Position numbers and translations under genes: made by a program
Notes under the pieces: generated by a model
What the model was told of the DNA's origin: nothing
What the model saw: the letters and a program-made list of their open reading frames with translations, nothing else
Databases searched by the model: none
DNA from: Bradyrhizobiaceae bacterium Ga0074131
GTDB lineage: Bacteria; Pseudomonadota; Alphaproteobacteria; Rhizobiales; Xanthobacteraceae
Length of the DNA: 64,000 nucleotides
Direction: 5' to 3'
Assembly (NCBI GenBank): GCA_001464035.1
Contig: LNEC01000012.1
Coordinates: 230,038 to 294,037, forward strand
Part shown: one piece after another, positions 8,141-17,452 of the stretch
How the letters are laid out: each line of letters opens with the position of its first letter
Numbering within the stretch: position 1 is the stretch's first letter

Positions 8141-10006
8141 ATGGAATCCGTGCAGCCGATGTCGAGCCCGCCAGCCGTCGATGCGCCGAGGCTGCCGTGT
8201 TCCGCTCACGCCAAGGGCTACGACCAAGGCTGTATCGCCTCTTCGGTCGAGCCTCGAGCCGTGAAGGCGTTCGATGCCGAGGGAAAGCGACCCGAGGTCT
8301 ACCAGGCGGATCGCACGTTTCACGCGTTGCTGGCGCAGCTGACCGGTGGCATATCGCCGGTTGCGCTGTCGCTTGCCTTTACAGATTGGGCCATGCATCT
8401 GGCGGCAGCGCCGCAGCGGCAAATGGATATTTGCCAGGAAGCCTTGCGGACCACAAGTCAGCTGCTTGAATCTTCATGGGGATTTTTCTCACCCAATCAG
8501 GCGCCGTGGTCACTGATCAAGCCGCAGGCGCAGGATCGGCGCTTCGCTGCGCCGGAGTGGGAGCGTCCGCCGTTCAATCTGCTGGCACAGGCGTTTCTGT
8601 TGAGGCAGCGGTGGTGGCACAACGCGACGACCGGTGTGCGAGGGGTCGCCCCGGCGAACGAGGCGATTGTCGAATTCGCGGTGCGGCAAGTGCTCGATAT
8701 GCTGGCGCCGTCCAATTTCGCCGCTACCAATCCCGAAGTGTTGCAGAAGACATTCCGGAGCGGCGGCGAGAACTTTGTCCTGGGCTTGCAGAACTGGTAC
8801 CATGATTGGATGCGCCTGCTGTCCGGCGGCAAGCCGCAGCAGAATCAGGATTTCGTCGTTGGCAAGAACGTAGCGGCGTCACGAGGCAAGGTCGTATTCC
8901 GAAACGAGCTCATCGAGCTGATCCAGTACTATCCGGCCACGGCCAAAGTGCATCCGGAACCGATCCTGATCGTGCCTGCCTGGATCATGAAGTATTATAT
9001 TCTCGACCTGTCGCCGCATAACTCGCTGGTCAGGTTCCTGACTGAGCAAGGCTTTACCGTGTTCATGATCTCCTGGCGCAATCCAGGACCGGGGGATCGC
9101 GATGTCGCGTTCGACGACTACCGCACGCTTGGCGTGGAAGCCTCGGTCGAAGCCATTGGGCAGATCGTGCCGGATCGCCAAGTTCATGCACTCGGCTATT
9201 GTCTGGGCGGAACGTTGCTGTCGATCGCGGCCGCAACGATGGGGCGGGACGGCGACAACAGATTGAAATCGATCAGCCTGCTGGCGGCGCAGACGGATTT
9301 CACCGAAGCGGGCGAGCTGACCCTGTTCATCAACGAGAGCCAAGTCGCATTCCTCGAAGACATGATGTGGGAAAGCGGTGTGCTGGACACGACGCAGATG
9401 GCGGGCGCATTCCAACTGCTGCGTTCGAACGATCTGATCTGGTCGCGGATCACCCGTGATTATCTGATGGGAGAACGGACGCCGCCCAACGACCTAATGG
9501 CCTGGAACGCCGACGCGACTCGCTTGCCGTATCGGATGCATTCCGAGTATCTCCGCAAACTGTTTCTAGACAACGACCTTGCGGGAGGCCGCTACGTCGT
9601 AGAGGGAAGACCCATTGCGCTGTCGGATATTCACACGCCGATGTTTGTGGTGGGAACCCTTCGCGACCACGTGGCGCCTTGGAAATCTATCTACAAGATA
9701 CATTATCAGGTGGACGCAGACGTGACCTACCTTCTGACCAGTGGCGGCCACAATACCGGCATCGTGGCACCGCCTGACGAAAAAGGACGATCTTATCAGG
9801 TCAAGACCAAGCCGGAAGATGCGCCTTATGTCGGTCCCGACGAATGGCTGAAGGCGGCCCCCCGATTTGATGGATCGTGGTGGCCCGAGTGGGCGAGGTG
9901 GCTGGCCGCGCGATCCGGCGAGCCGTGCGAGCCGCCGCAAATGGGTGTTGGGCAGGCAGGTGACCGGAACTTGCCTGATGCTCCCGGCGACTACGTCCGG
10001 CAATAA
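8141..10006 (+). CDS. phaC: Class I poly(3-hydroxyalkanoate) synthase
   Basis: A 621-residue polymerase that joins 3-hydroxyacyl-CoA units into PHA at the granule surface. The lipase-like box GYCLGG places the nucleophile at Cys354; Asp509 (TLRDHVAPW) and His537 (SGGHNTG) complete the triad. The N-terminal region has the PHA-synthase sequence WWHNATTGVRGV, and the length fits class I enzymes. AAGGA five bases before ATG 8141 supports the start; ATG 8159 is an alternative. It follows a phasin gene and an FNR/FixK box, so it may be the low-oxygen PHA synthase, distinct from a housekeeping copy elsewhere. No phaA, phaB or phaR is adjacent. Confidence 0.95.
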   Translation: MESVQPMSSPPAVDAPRLPCSAHAKGYDQGCIASSVEPRAVKAFDAEGKRPEVYQADRTFHALLAQLTGGISPVALSLAFTDWAMHLAAAPQRQMDICQEALRTTSQLLESSWGFFSPNQAPWSLIKPQAQDRRFAAPEWERPPFNLLAQAFLLRQRWWHNATTGVRGVAPANEAIVEFAVRQVLDMLAPSNFAATNPEVLQKTFRSGGENFVLGLQNWYHDWMRLLSGGKPQQNQDFVVGKNVAASRGKVVFRNELIELIQYYPATAKVHPEPILIVPAWIMKYYILDLSPHNSLVRFLTEQGFTVFMISWRNPGPGDRDVAFDDYRTLGVEASVEAIGQIVPDRQVHALGYCLGGTLLSIAAATMGRDGDNRLKSISLLAAQTDFTEAGELTLFINESQVAFLEDMMWESGVLDTTQMAGAFQLLRSNDLIWSRITRDYLMGERTPPNDLMAWNADATRLPYRMHSEYLRKLFLDNDLAGGRYVVEGRPIALSDIHTPMFVVGTLRDHVAPWKSIYKIHYQVDADVTYLLTSGGHNTGIVAPPDEKGRSYQVKTKPEDAPYVGPDEWLKAAPRFDGSWWPEWARWLAARSGEPCEPPQMGVGQAGDRNLPDAPGDYVRQ

Positions 10007-10021
10007 TCTCCACCATTGCAT

Positions 10022-10945
10022 TCACGCCAGGGAGGCCAGCTTCCGATATGCCGCGGTCGTCGCCCGTATCAGCCGTTTCTCGCGCCTATGGCTGAGAAAC
10101 TGCAGGGGCGCCCGGGCGCCCTCTGGCTCTAGAGCCGCGGCGAGCGAACGACCCCTCGCATCGTCGTTCAACTGGCCGAGCAATTTTTGCGCCCTTCGCA
10201 GGTACTTCAGCGCAACCTGATGCATAGAGAACTGCTTTTCCGCGAACAGATCTCCTAGAGATTCGATCGAGTAACATAGCTTCTTGTTCAGCAAACGCAG
10301 CCGATGCCGCTCCTCCGCATCCATTTTCGGAAGTCTGCGGCACCTCTTTAGAAGCTTTTCTCGCCATCGTGCCAGCTTGCCCAGGCCATAGACCGCGATT
10401 GGAGCAGCGCGCTGCCGGACCGCCTTCTTCTCCTTTTGGATCGACCACGGTCCATGCTCGATCCAATCGGATGTGCGCTTGACCAGGCGCTGGTATCTGG
10501 CCGACCTGAGCGCCCGCGCCAGTTGTAAACGGATCTTGGTGCGCTTTGCGGTCCAGGCCGGATAATGGGGAATTGCAGGTGGCGGCCGCTTCTTGATCGC
10601 GCTGAGGCGCTCCATCGCAACGTCAATATCTCGCATCACGCCGAGGCGGGCGTTCAGCCACTTCAGCTCGGCCCTTATTCGTGCCTGCGTGGCATCGGCA
10701 ACCATCGGTGAAAAGAACAGAATGGCTGTGCGCAAATGCGCCAGCGCGATGCGCATCTGATGCAGGGCTGCCGGGTCGCCTCGGCTTGTCGCCTCATGAT
10801 TATTCCTCAAATCCGCCAGATAGCGGCGCGCTACAACCCGAAAGGCGGTGTCGCACGCCATCGCTGGGATAAGCCGGCGGCGCCGTCGCTGCAAGGGCGC
10901 GGCGCGGGGGGCGGGCTGAACGCATGATTTCGGGGATAGCCTCAT
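10022..10945 (-). CDS. CHAD-domain protein
   Basis: A 307-residue, very basic helical protein with the conserved histidine helices of the CHAD domain: ALHQMRIALAHLR near residues 60-72, LRLLNKKLCYSIE near 215-227, and a final LGQLNDDARG helix near 255. CHAD domains are known to bind inorganic polyphosphate. The start overlaps the stop codon of the upstream kinase/ATPase gene (ATGA), so it is translationally coupled to that gene and is the last gene of the alcohol dehydrogenase operon. No triphosphate-tunnel (CYTH) domain is attached, so a structural or granule-binding role is more likely than catalysis. Confidence 0.87.
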   Translation of the reverse strand: MRLSPKSCVQPAPRAAPLQRRRRRLIPAMACDTAFRVVARRYLADLRNNHEATSRGDPAALHQMRIALAHLRTAILFFSPMVADATQARIRAELKWLNARLGVMRDIDVAMERLSAIKKRPPPAIPHYPAWTAKRTKIRLQLARALRSARYQRLVKRTSDWIEHGPWSIQKEKKAVRQRAAPIAVYGLGKLARWREKLLKRCRRLPKMDAEERHRLRLLNKKLCYSIESLGDLFAEKQFSMHQVALKYLRRAQKLLGQLNDDARGRSLAAALEPEGARAPLQFLSHRREKRLIRATTAAYRKLASLA

Positions 10946-12519
10946 TGCTGTTCCGCGCTGTCGGCCTGAGCGGGCTCGCCACGAGTGATCCGACTTCGGC
11001 TCTGTTCCAGAGTTTGCGCCGGCGTTCCAGATGCATCGATCAGTATCCAGTCGATGGCTCCGATCCTATACTTTTCTTGGAGCTCCGCGATCTCGGGCGT
11101 GGCGTCGGAGGCATCGCGCTCGCGGCGACCGACGCGGTTCATTCGGGTTGTGAGGTCGGCTACGAGGAAGAGGCCGACAAACCTGATACCCAACCTGGCC
11201 GCGGCAGCGTGGAGTGCGGCCCGCTCCTCTTCATGGGCAAATACCGCGTCCACCACGACGGAATGACCCTGCGCAAGGATACTCGCCGCGCGCTGGATCA
11301 GGATTTCGTAAATCTGTCTGGCAGTTTCCGGTCGGTAGGCGCTCCTGGGCAGCCGATCCGTCTCATTAACGTGGAAAAGTTGCTTTCGCAGCACATCGCT
11401 GCGCAGCACGATAGCTCCCGGAACAGGCGCAAAGTCGGGGGCGATCGCGCGCGCCAGAACGGATTTTCCGGTTCCGGACAATCCACCAATTGCAACCAGC
11501 GTTGGTGGCGGTGGGCGAATCATCAGGCGCGCCAGTTCAAAATAGCTCTGCGCAGATTGCAGGATACCAGCACCGTCGTGATTGCCCAGGGGACGGGCGA
11601 GCAGCACATTGGCACGAATAGCCGATCGTAGCGACATGAACAGGGGAAGGGCTGCAAGGGCATCGAGAGTATTGCTCGCTGTCACTCCAACATAGCGGTT
11701 GAGAAGGGTGTTCGCCGCTGCGTGCCTGTCATAGCGAATGAAGTCCATCACCGGGAATGCAAGATCGTAGATCACATCGACCGTGGCGATGTCGGGATCG
11801 AACTCGATCGCATCGAACAGGACGGGCTTGCCCTCGATCAGTACGATGTTGGCCAGATGCAGGTCACCATGACAGCGTCGCACACACCCTTGTTCGCCCC
11901 GCCGCTTCAGCAGTCCGTGAACCCGCGAAAACGCCGCCAGAGACGCCTCCCTGAGGTCATCGATATCGCTGGCGGAAAAGTAGCTCGCGGCTTGGAACGC
12001 CGTTGTGTTGCCTTCGATGATCGAAGGGATCGATGCGACCCATCGCTCAGCCGGTGCTCTCGGGGCGACCGAATGAGAAGCCGCAACTGCGTCCGCGATG
12101 GCCGAAACGAGGGCGGAATCCAGCGGGCCGGCCTCGGCCAGATGGTCGATGGTCTGACGCTCGTCGAAGCGCACCATCTCAACGGCGAATTCGACCGGTG
12201 TGCCGTGGCCATCGACGGCAAGCGATCCATCGTCGCTCTTCGTGATCGGAACCACACGGCGGTAGATTTCTGGCGCGAACTGGCGATTTATTCTGACCTC
12301 TTCATCGCAGGCGGCCTTGCGCTTCTCCAGCGTCGAATAATCCAGATATGGAAACCGGACTGAGCGCTTGATTTTCAGCGCGCGGTCGCCTTCGAGGAAA
12401 ACCGACGCCGCATGCGTATCGATCCGATGGACATGGGGATGCGCCGATGGGTCCATCAGGAACGCGAAGACGCTCTCCTGGATGCAGGTGTCGGCTGTCG
12501 TCGAGGCGATCATGCGCAA
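10942..12519 (-). CDS. Bifunctional aminoglycoside-phosphotransferase-like / P-loop ATPase protein
   Basis: A 525-residue fusion. The N-terminal half (about 1-320) is a small-molecule kinase of the APH fold with catalytic HGDLHLANI (Asp219) and a metal-binding IEFD segment near 238-241. The C-terminal part (about 340-500) is a P-loop kinase-like domain with Walker A GGLSGTGKS at 345-353. The same architecture occurs in Rv2004c, which I recall as a member of the Mycobacterium tuberculosis DosR hypoxia regulon. Here it sits between an alcohol dehydrogenase (9-base gap) and a CHAD gene (4-base overlap), downstream of an FNR/FixK box. The substrate is unknown; drug resistance is unlikely. Confidence 0.85.
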   Translation of the reverse strand: MRMIASTTADTCIQESVFAFLMDPSAHPHVHRIDTHAASVFLEGDRALKIKRSVRFPYLDYSTLEKRKAACDEEVRINRQFAPEIYRRVVPITKSDDGSLAVDGHGTPVEFAVEMVRFDERQTIDHLAEAGPLDSALVSAIADAVAASHSVAPRAPAERWVASIPSIIEGNTTAFQAASYFSASDIDDLREASLAAFSRVHGLLKRRGEQGCVRRCHGDLHLANIVLIEGKPVLFDAIEFDPDIATVDVIYDLAFPVMDFIRYDRHAAANTLLNRYVGVTASNTLDALAALPLFMSLRSAIRANVLLARPLGNHDGAGILQSAQSYFELARLMIRPPPPTLVAIGGLSGTGKSVLARAIAPDFAPVPGAIVLRSDVLRKQLFHVNETDRLPRSAYRPETARQIYEILIQRAASILAQGHSVVVDAVFAHEEERAALHAAAARLGIRFVGLFLVADLTTRMNRVGRRERDASDATPEIAELQEKYRIGAIDWILIDASGTPAQTLEQSRSRITRGEPAQADSAEQQ

Positions 12520-12528
12520 ATCCGGGCA

Positions 12529-13512
12529 TCAGGGTTGGAGGACTGCCGCACCCAGGACTTGTCCTCTCCGCAATCTGTTCAGGACATCGTTGGCCTCGGC
12601 AAGTGGAAACGCCGTAACCTGGGTCCGGATCCCGGCGGCGGGTGCGATCTTGAGGAAATCCAGCCCGTCCTGGCGCGTGAGATTCGCGACCGATACCAGC
12701 TGCCTCTCCTCCCAAAGCAGGTGGTACGGAAAGCTCGGAATGTCGCTCATGTGGATGCCTGCGCACACCACCCTGCCGCCCTTGCGCACCGCGCGCAGTG
12801 CCACAGGCACCAGCTGCCCGGCGGGGGCGTAAATGATGGCGGCATCGAGCGGAACGTCGGGGATCTGGTCCGACGCTCCCGCCCACACCGCGCCGAGTCG
12901 AAGGGCGAAAGCCTGCGCGTCGGTGTCACCGGCTCGGGTGAACGCGTATATGGATCGGCCCTGCCAGCGCGCGATCTGGGCGACGATGTGCCCCGCGGCG
13001 CCGAAGCCATAGATGCCGAGCCGCTCGGCGTTGCCTGCCATGACCAGCGACCGCCACCCGATCAAGCCGGCGCACAACAGTGGCGCGATCGAAACGTCGT
13101 CGCCATCGGCGCCGAGCGGAAAAGCATAGCGCGCATCGGCAATCGTGTGGGTGGCAAAGCCGCCATCGCGAGTGTAGCCGGTGAACTGTGGATGGTCGCA
13201 GAGGTTCTCCATGCCCTCTTTGCAGTAACGGCAGACGCCGCAGGTGTAGCCGAGCCAGGGGATTCCCACCCGGTCGCCCTTCTGGTGCGCTGCAACATTG
13301 CGGCCTACAAGTTCCACGCGGCCGACAATTTCATGGCCGGGAACGATGGGATAATGAATGTTCGGAAGTTCCGCCTCGACGACATGCAGATCGGTTCGGC
13401 AGACGCCGCAGGCGCTGACCTTGACGCGAATTTCTCCGTCGCCCGGGTGAGGATCCGCGCGCTCCTGCATCTGCAGAGATGCTCCCGGCGCGCATAACAC
13501 CATCGCACGCAT
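12529..13512 (-). CDS. Zinc-dependent alcohol dehydrogenase
   Basis: A 327-residue medium-chain dehydrogenase. Catalytic zinc ligands are Cys38, His60-Glu61 (GHE) and Cys147; the structural zinc lobe is Cys91, Cys94, Cys97 and Cys105; the NAD(P) Rossmann motif GFGAAG lies near residue 170. It is first in a three-gene operon with the kinase/ATPase and CHAD genes. Its start is 74.5 bases from the centre of an FNR/FixK palindrome with a TATGCA -10-like element (13558-13553, this strand) between them. The likely role is disposal of reducing equivalents on aldehydes or alcohols under oxygen limitation. Confidence 0.92.
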   Translation of the reverse strand: MRAMVLCAPGASLQMQERADPHPGDGEIRVKVSACGVCRTDLHVVEAELPNIHYPIVPGHEIVGRVELVGRNVAAHQKGDRVGIPWLGYTCGVCRYCKEGMENLCDHPQFTGYTRDGGFATHTIADARYAFPLGADGDDVSIAPLLCAGLIGWRSLVMAGNAERLGIYGFGAAGHIVAQIARWQGRSIYAFTRAGDTDAQAFALRLGAVWAGASDQIPDVPLDAAIIYAPAGQLVPVALRAVRKGGRVVCAGIHMSDIPSFPYHLLWEERQLVSVANLTRQDGLDFLKIAPAAGIRTQVTAFPLAEANDVLNRLRRGQVLGAAVLQP

Positions 13513-13579
13513 CTGTTTCTCCGGAAGGACTTACATGGTTAGCTGCCTTTAATGCATAAGGCCCGGCGCCCGCGAACCC

Positions 13580-13593
13580 TTGACTTCAATCAA
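13580..13593. promoter_or_regulatory. FNR/FixK operator (TTGAC-N4-ATCAA)
   Basis: TTGACTTCAATCAA lies between the leftward alcohol dehydrogenase operon and the rightward Pat-like gene. The leftward -10-like TATGCA begins 21 bases away, the same spacing as at the other three boxes. The rightward gene is 174.5 bases from the box centre, with no clear -10 at the matching place. Confidence 0.85.
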
Positions 13594-13760
13594 ATGGATG
13601 TCGGGAGATCGCCCACGAGCTTGGAACGAGCGCGTGGCCAAGACAGTCATCGCTCTGCCACCATGCCGGGTTATGGTGGTGATGTCGAACGCCCGGCCAC
13701 ACGCAAGAACGCGTTGTGCTTCACCACCTCCAGGCCGGTGCCAGCCAGGCAGTTGAACTG

Positions 13761-16454
13761 ATGTCAATCTATCGTTTGAAGAATGTGCTTTCGCCCCGTT
13801 CGGTTGCCCTGGTCGGCGCCAGTCCGCGGCGAGCATCGGTCGGGCGTGCCATTCTCGGAAACATTCGCAAATCGGAATTCCCGGGTGAATTTGGGCTAGT
13901 CAATCCGCGCTATGCTGAAATCGACGGCATTCGCAGCGCCAGCAGCTTAAGCAAATTGCCGTTTGTACCCGAACTCGTGGTAGTCACGGCACCGGTGTCG
14001 GCAATTGTAGAACTGGTTGACGAAGCGGGAAGATTGGGCGCGGCGGGCGTGCTGATCATCACCGCCGGGCTGGGCCAAGGTACGGGTTCGCCGGCGGAAG
14101 CCGCCAGACACGCAGCTCACAAGTACGGAATGAGGTTGATAGGACCCAATTGTCTTGGCGTCATGATGCCGGGCGTAAACCTCAATGCCAGTTTCTCCGC
14201 GCATATGCCGGGTCCGGGAAATCTGGCCCTGATCTCTCAGTCCGGCGCCATTGCCGCAGGGATGGTGGATTGGGCGGCGCAGCGTGCGGTAGGCTTTTCC
14301 GGTATCGTCTCCATCGGTGACCAGCTCGATGTCGATATCGCCGATCTGCTGGATTACTTCGCTATGGACGGGAAGACGCGAGCGATCCTGCTCTATGTCG
14401 AGGCGATCAAGGACGCCCGCAAGTTTATGTCCGCGGCGCGCGCCGCCGCCAGGATTAAGCCCGTTGTAGTCGTCAAATCCGGGCGTATGGAGCAGGGCGC
14501 CATGGCGGCTGCGACCCACACCGGTGCGCTGGCCGGTTCGGACGCGGTCTACGATGCCGCGTTCCGCCGCGCAGGTGTCTTGAGGGTATCGGATCTTCGC
14601 GAACTGTTCGATTGCGCCGAAACGCTGGGGCGCGTCGAATCTCCGCCGGGCAGGCGGCTGGCTATCCTGACCAATGGCGGCGGCATTGGCGTTCTCGCGG
14701 TCGATCGGCTTGTCGAGTTGGGGGGAAGTCCCGCCGCAATCGCCGATGACACCAGGCTGAAACTTGACGCGGTGCTGCCGCCGACATGGTCCGGATCAAA
14801 TCCTGTCGACATCGTTGGGGACGCCGACCCCACGCGCTACGCCGCGGCGCTTGAACTGCTGCTGGCCGACGCGAGCAATGATGCCGTCCTGGTCATGAAC
14901 GTTCAAACTGCGATCGCTTCGGCCGACGACATCGCCACCACCGTAACTGCGGTGGTCAGCAAGTACCGTGAGAAGCGCGGCCGCTCAGCCAAGCCGGTGC
15001 TTGCAGTCTGGGTTGGTGCGCATCAGAGAATCGGCGACCTCTTCAGCGGCGCCGCGATTCCTAACTACCCGACCGAGGATAGTGCCGTGCGCGGCTTCAT
15101 GCATCTCGTGAAACATCGCGAGGTGGTGACAGCGCTGGCGCAGGTGCCGCCCGCCATGCCAGCCGAGTTTGCGCCCGATACCGAGTCTGCGCGCGAAGTC
15201 GTTGCCGCGGCGCTGGCCGACGGCCGCCACTGGCTCGACCCGGTCGAAGTCAAGCGACTCCTCGAGGCCTATGACATCGTGATGGTGCCGACGTTTGCGG
15301 CCGCGGATGCCGAGCAGGCCACCGCTTACGCGTCAGAGCTGTTCGCGCAAGGCACCACTGTGGTACTCAAGATCATGTCGCGGGACATTGTTCATAAGTC
15401 CGACGTCGGCGGCGTCGTTCTCAATCTTACTAACCCCGAGGCGGTGCGTACGGCGACGGCCGAGATCCTCTCGCGGGCCAAGGCACTTCGCCCGGAGGCG
15501 CGGATAGCCGGCGTCATCGTGCAGGCCATGGTGGTCCGGCAGAAGGCGCGGGAGCTCATTCTTGGAATCGCCGACGATCCGACGTTCGGCACCGTGATCG
15601 TATTCGGCCGCGGCGGCATCGCGGTCGAGATCATCAACGACAAGGCGTTGGCGCTGCCGCCGCTCGACCTGCAACTGGCCCGCGACCTGATCGCACGCAC
15701 CCGCGTCTCGCGGTTGTTGAGCGCCTACCGCGATGTGCCCGCCGTCAAGCCGGATGCCGTGGCAATGGTTCTTGTCAAGCTGGCGCAGATGGCGGCGGAT
15801 ATTCCCGAGATCCGCGAACTGGACATAAATCCCTTGCTGGCGGATGAGGCTGGGGTGATGGCGGTCGATGCGCGCATTGCGGTCGGGCAAACGGAACGGA
15901 AATTCAAGGGGTCAGGTCCCGGTAATTTTGCGGTGCGGGCCTATCCTTCGCAATGGCAGCGGCATCTCGAAATCAAGGATGACTGGCGGGTTTTTGTGCG
16001 CCCGATCCGCCCGGAGGATGAGCCGCTGATCCATGAATTCTTGCGACACGTCACCAGTCATGATCTGCGGCTCCGGTTCTTTGCGCCGATGAAGGAGTTT
16101 ACGCACGAGTTCATCGCCCGGCTGACCCAGCTCGACTATGCCCGTGCGATGGCCTTCGTCGCTGTGGACGAAATCACTCACGAAGTGCTTGGGGTCGTTC
16201 GAGTTCACTCGGATTCGATCTACGAGAGCGGCGAATACGCGATTCTGCTGCGGTCTGATCTCAAGGGTAGGGGACTCGGCTGGGCGTTGATGCAGCTGAT
16301 CATCGAGTACGCTAAGTCAGAAGGGCTCAAGGTGATAGCGGGAGACGTCCTTCAGGAGAACTCCGTGATGCTGGAGATGTGCCGGAACCTTGGATTTGAA
16401 GTAAAGGCAGATCCTCTCGAGCACGGCATTTGCAACGTCAAGCTCAAGCTTTGA
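13761..16454 (+). CDS. ADP-forming acyl-CoA synthetase fused to GNAT (Pat-type protein acetyltransferase)
   Basis: From ATG 13761 the protein has 897 residues. Its order is CoA-binding domain (about 1-130), succinyl-CoA-ligase-like domains (130-460), ATP-grasp domain (about 490-710) and C-terminal GNAT domain (about 740-890, acetyl-CoA loop LKGRGLGWAL). This is the layout of Pat/YfiQ enzymes that acetylate lysines of acyl-CoA synthetases. His253 in THTGALAG, the phosphorylated histidine of true NDP-forming ligases, is present, so the ligase half may be active, unlike the Salmonella Pat ligase half as I recall it. The frame is open from 13716, but that extension is not conserved-looking. The FNR/FixK box 167 bases upstream may regulate it, less certainly than its leftward neighbour. 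Confidence 0.9.
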   Translation: MSIYRLKNVLSPRSVALVGASPRRASVGRAILGNIRKSEFPGEFGLVNPRYAEIDGIRSASSLSKLPFVPELVVVTAPVSAIVELVDEAGRLGAAGVLIITAGLGQGTGSPAEAARHAAHKYGMRLIGPNCLGVMMPGVNLNASFSAHMPGPGNLALISQSGAIAAGMVDWAAQRAVGFSGIVSIGDQLDVDIADLLDYFAMDGKTRAILLYVEAIKDARKFMSAARAAARIKPVVVVKSGRMEQGAMAAATHTGALAGSDAVYDAAFRRAGVLRVSDLRELFDCAETLGRVESPPGRRLAILTNGGGIGVLAVDRLVELGGSPAAIADDTRLKLDAVLPPTWSGSNPVDIVGDADPTRYAAALELLLADASNDAVLVMNVQTAIASADDIATTVTAVVSKYREKRGRSAKPVLAVWVGAHQRIGDLFSGAAIPNYPTEDSAVRGFMHLVKHREVVTALAQVPPAMPAEFAPDTESAREVVAAALADGRHWLDPVEVKRLLEAYDIVMVPTFAAADAEQATAYASELFAQGTTVVLKIMSRDIVHKSDVGGVVLNLTNPEAVRTATAEILSRAKALRPEARIAGVIVQAMVVRQKARELILGIADDPTFGTVIVFGRGGIAVEIINDKALALPPLDLQLARDLIARTRVSRLLSAYRDVPAVKPDAVAMVLVKLAQMAADIPEIRELDINPLLADEAGVMAVDARIAVGQTERKFKGSGPGNFAVRAYPSQWQRHLEIKDDWRVFVRPIRPEDEPLIHEFLRHVTSHDLRLRFFAPMKEFTHEFIARLTQLDYARAMAFVAVDEITHEVLGVVRVHSDSIYESGEYAILLRSDLKGRGLGWALMQLIIEYAKSEGLKVIAGDVLQENSVMLEMCRNLGFEVKADPLEHGICNVKLKL

Positions 16455-16503
16455 ATCGACGGTGGCGCGCGGGGCCCTGTGAATCGCGCAGCCGTGGGTC
16501 GTG

Positions 16504-16908
16504 TCAGAGATGCGATACCGATACGACGCGGTAGGTGTGCATCTTACCGGCATCGTTGATCGAGACGTATTCACCCAATACGAAACGTTCATCCGCGAAG
16601 TGAAACCCGACCGCATCGGGCTTGCTGGATTCGTAGTGCAGAATCCAGCCACCGCCTTGACGATGAACGAGATGACCGTGCTCATCCTCCTCGTTTGGTC
16701 GCAACCGCGTGATTCGGCAGGCCTCGCGATGCGCGCGCCAGAGCGCCGCATCGATCCTGTCGTTCACGTCGAGTGGAGCGATAATGACATAGGCGACGCC
16801 CGCATCGCCCTCGGGGTGGCCTGGTTCGCGGGCAAGCTCGATACGTATCTGTCGGAACTGCGCCGGCAGGGAGGTATTCAGGATCGGCTCGAGATGTGAG
16901 TTGGGCAT
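16504..16908 (-). CDS. Conserved hypothetical protein
   Basis: A 134-residue soluble protein without a recognised domain. It has an acidic-basic N-terminal half (QIRIELAREPGHPEG), a strand-rich core (VAYVIIAPLDVNDRID) and a C-terminal part ending with EYVSINDAGKMHTYRVVSV. ATG 16908 is preferred to GTG 16920. It lies 51 bases after the holin-like gene on the same strand and is probably the last gene of the unit served by the FNR/FixK box at 17789. The opposite-strand frame here looks like its shadow. Confidence 0.6.
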   Translation of the reverse strand: MPNSHLEPILNTSLPAQFRQIRIELAREPGHPEGDAGVAYVIIAPLDVNDRIDAALWRAHREACRITRLRPNEEDEHGHLVHRQGGGWILHYESSKPDAVGFHFADERFVLGEYVSINDAGKMHTYRVVSVSHL

Positions 16909-16959
16909 TGTGAGTATCACTCCGTGTTGGCAGGCTCGCGCCCAGCGCGGGTCGAGAAA

Positions 16960-17451
16960 TCATTTCTGTGCACCAGGGTTGGCCGGCGACGCAGGGGATG
17001 CTGCCGGCCTTTTCAGGCTCTTCATGACGATCGTGATCAGCGGCAAAATCAGCAGCGGCAGGAGTCCGTTGAGCGGATGGTGGATCATGCCGGACACCTG
17101 CGACTGCAACGCTCTCGCCTCGATCTGCAGGGCATCGACCGAGGATCCGTGGATTTCGTGGGCGAGTTCCAGCTCCCGCCCGGAGGGCGGTCTTCCTGCG
17201 ATGACGAACAGGATTGCGGCAATCAGGAAATTGACGCCGCCGAGCATGGCCGCGGCGGTAATGGCGGTCCAGATCTGCACCAGCGCGAAATAGGCCGACA
17301 GCTCTAGCATCAGAAGGCCGAAGGCCGCGATCAGCGCGGCAAACGCCCGCAGTCCAAGGCCCACCAGCATATGCCGCATCCGGATATCGGCGATGATCCT
17401 GTCGGTGCGCCAGAGCACGCGCAGGTTTCTGACAATATTCTCTGTGTTCAC
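16960..17451 (-). CDS. Small membrane protein, phage-holin-like (DUF1469 type)
   Basis: A 163-residue protein with two or three hydrophobic segments, about residues 34-58 (FAALIAAFGLLMLELSAYFA), 62-85 and a weaker one near 130-145. A charged central part and a Pro/Ala-rich tail complete it. The pattern matches the holin-superfamily (DUF1469/PF07332) proteins often found beside DUF883/ElaB-like proteins, as here, where the upstream gene ends two bases earlier. The family is usually chromosomal and stress-associated rather than phage-borne, and no phage genes are nearby. Confidence 0.7.
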   Translation of the reverse strand: MNTENIVRNLRVLWRTDRIIADIRMRHMLVGLGLRAFAALIAAFGLLMLELSAYFALVQIWTAITAAAMLGGVNFLIAAILFVIAGRPPSGRELELAHEIHGSSVDALQIEARALQSQVSGMIHHPLNGLLPLLILPLITIVMKSLKRPAASPASPANPGAQK

Positions 17452-17452
17452 G

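Noticed and set aside
16501..16899. A 132-codon frame on the plus strand
   Set aside because: Competes with the minus-strand hypothetical gene, which has better protein-like composition and fits the leftward operon.
16960..17451. Holin-like gene as evidence of a prophage
   Set aside because: No phage structural, integrase or lysis genes nearby; this family is commonly chromosomal beside DUF883-like genes.
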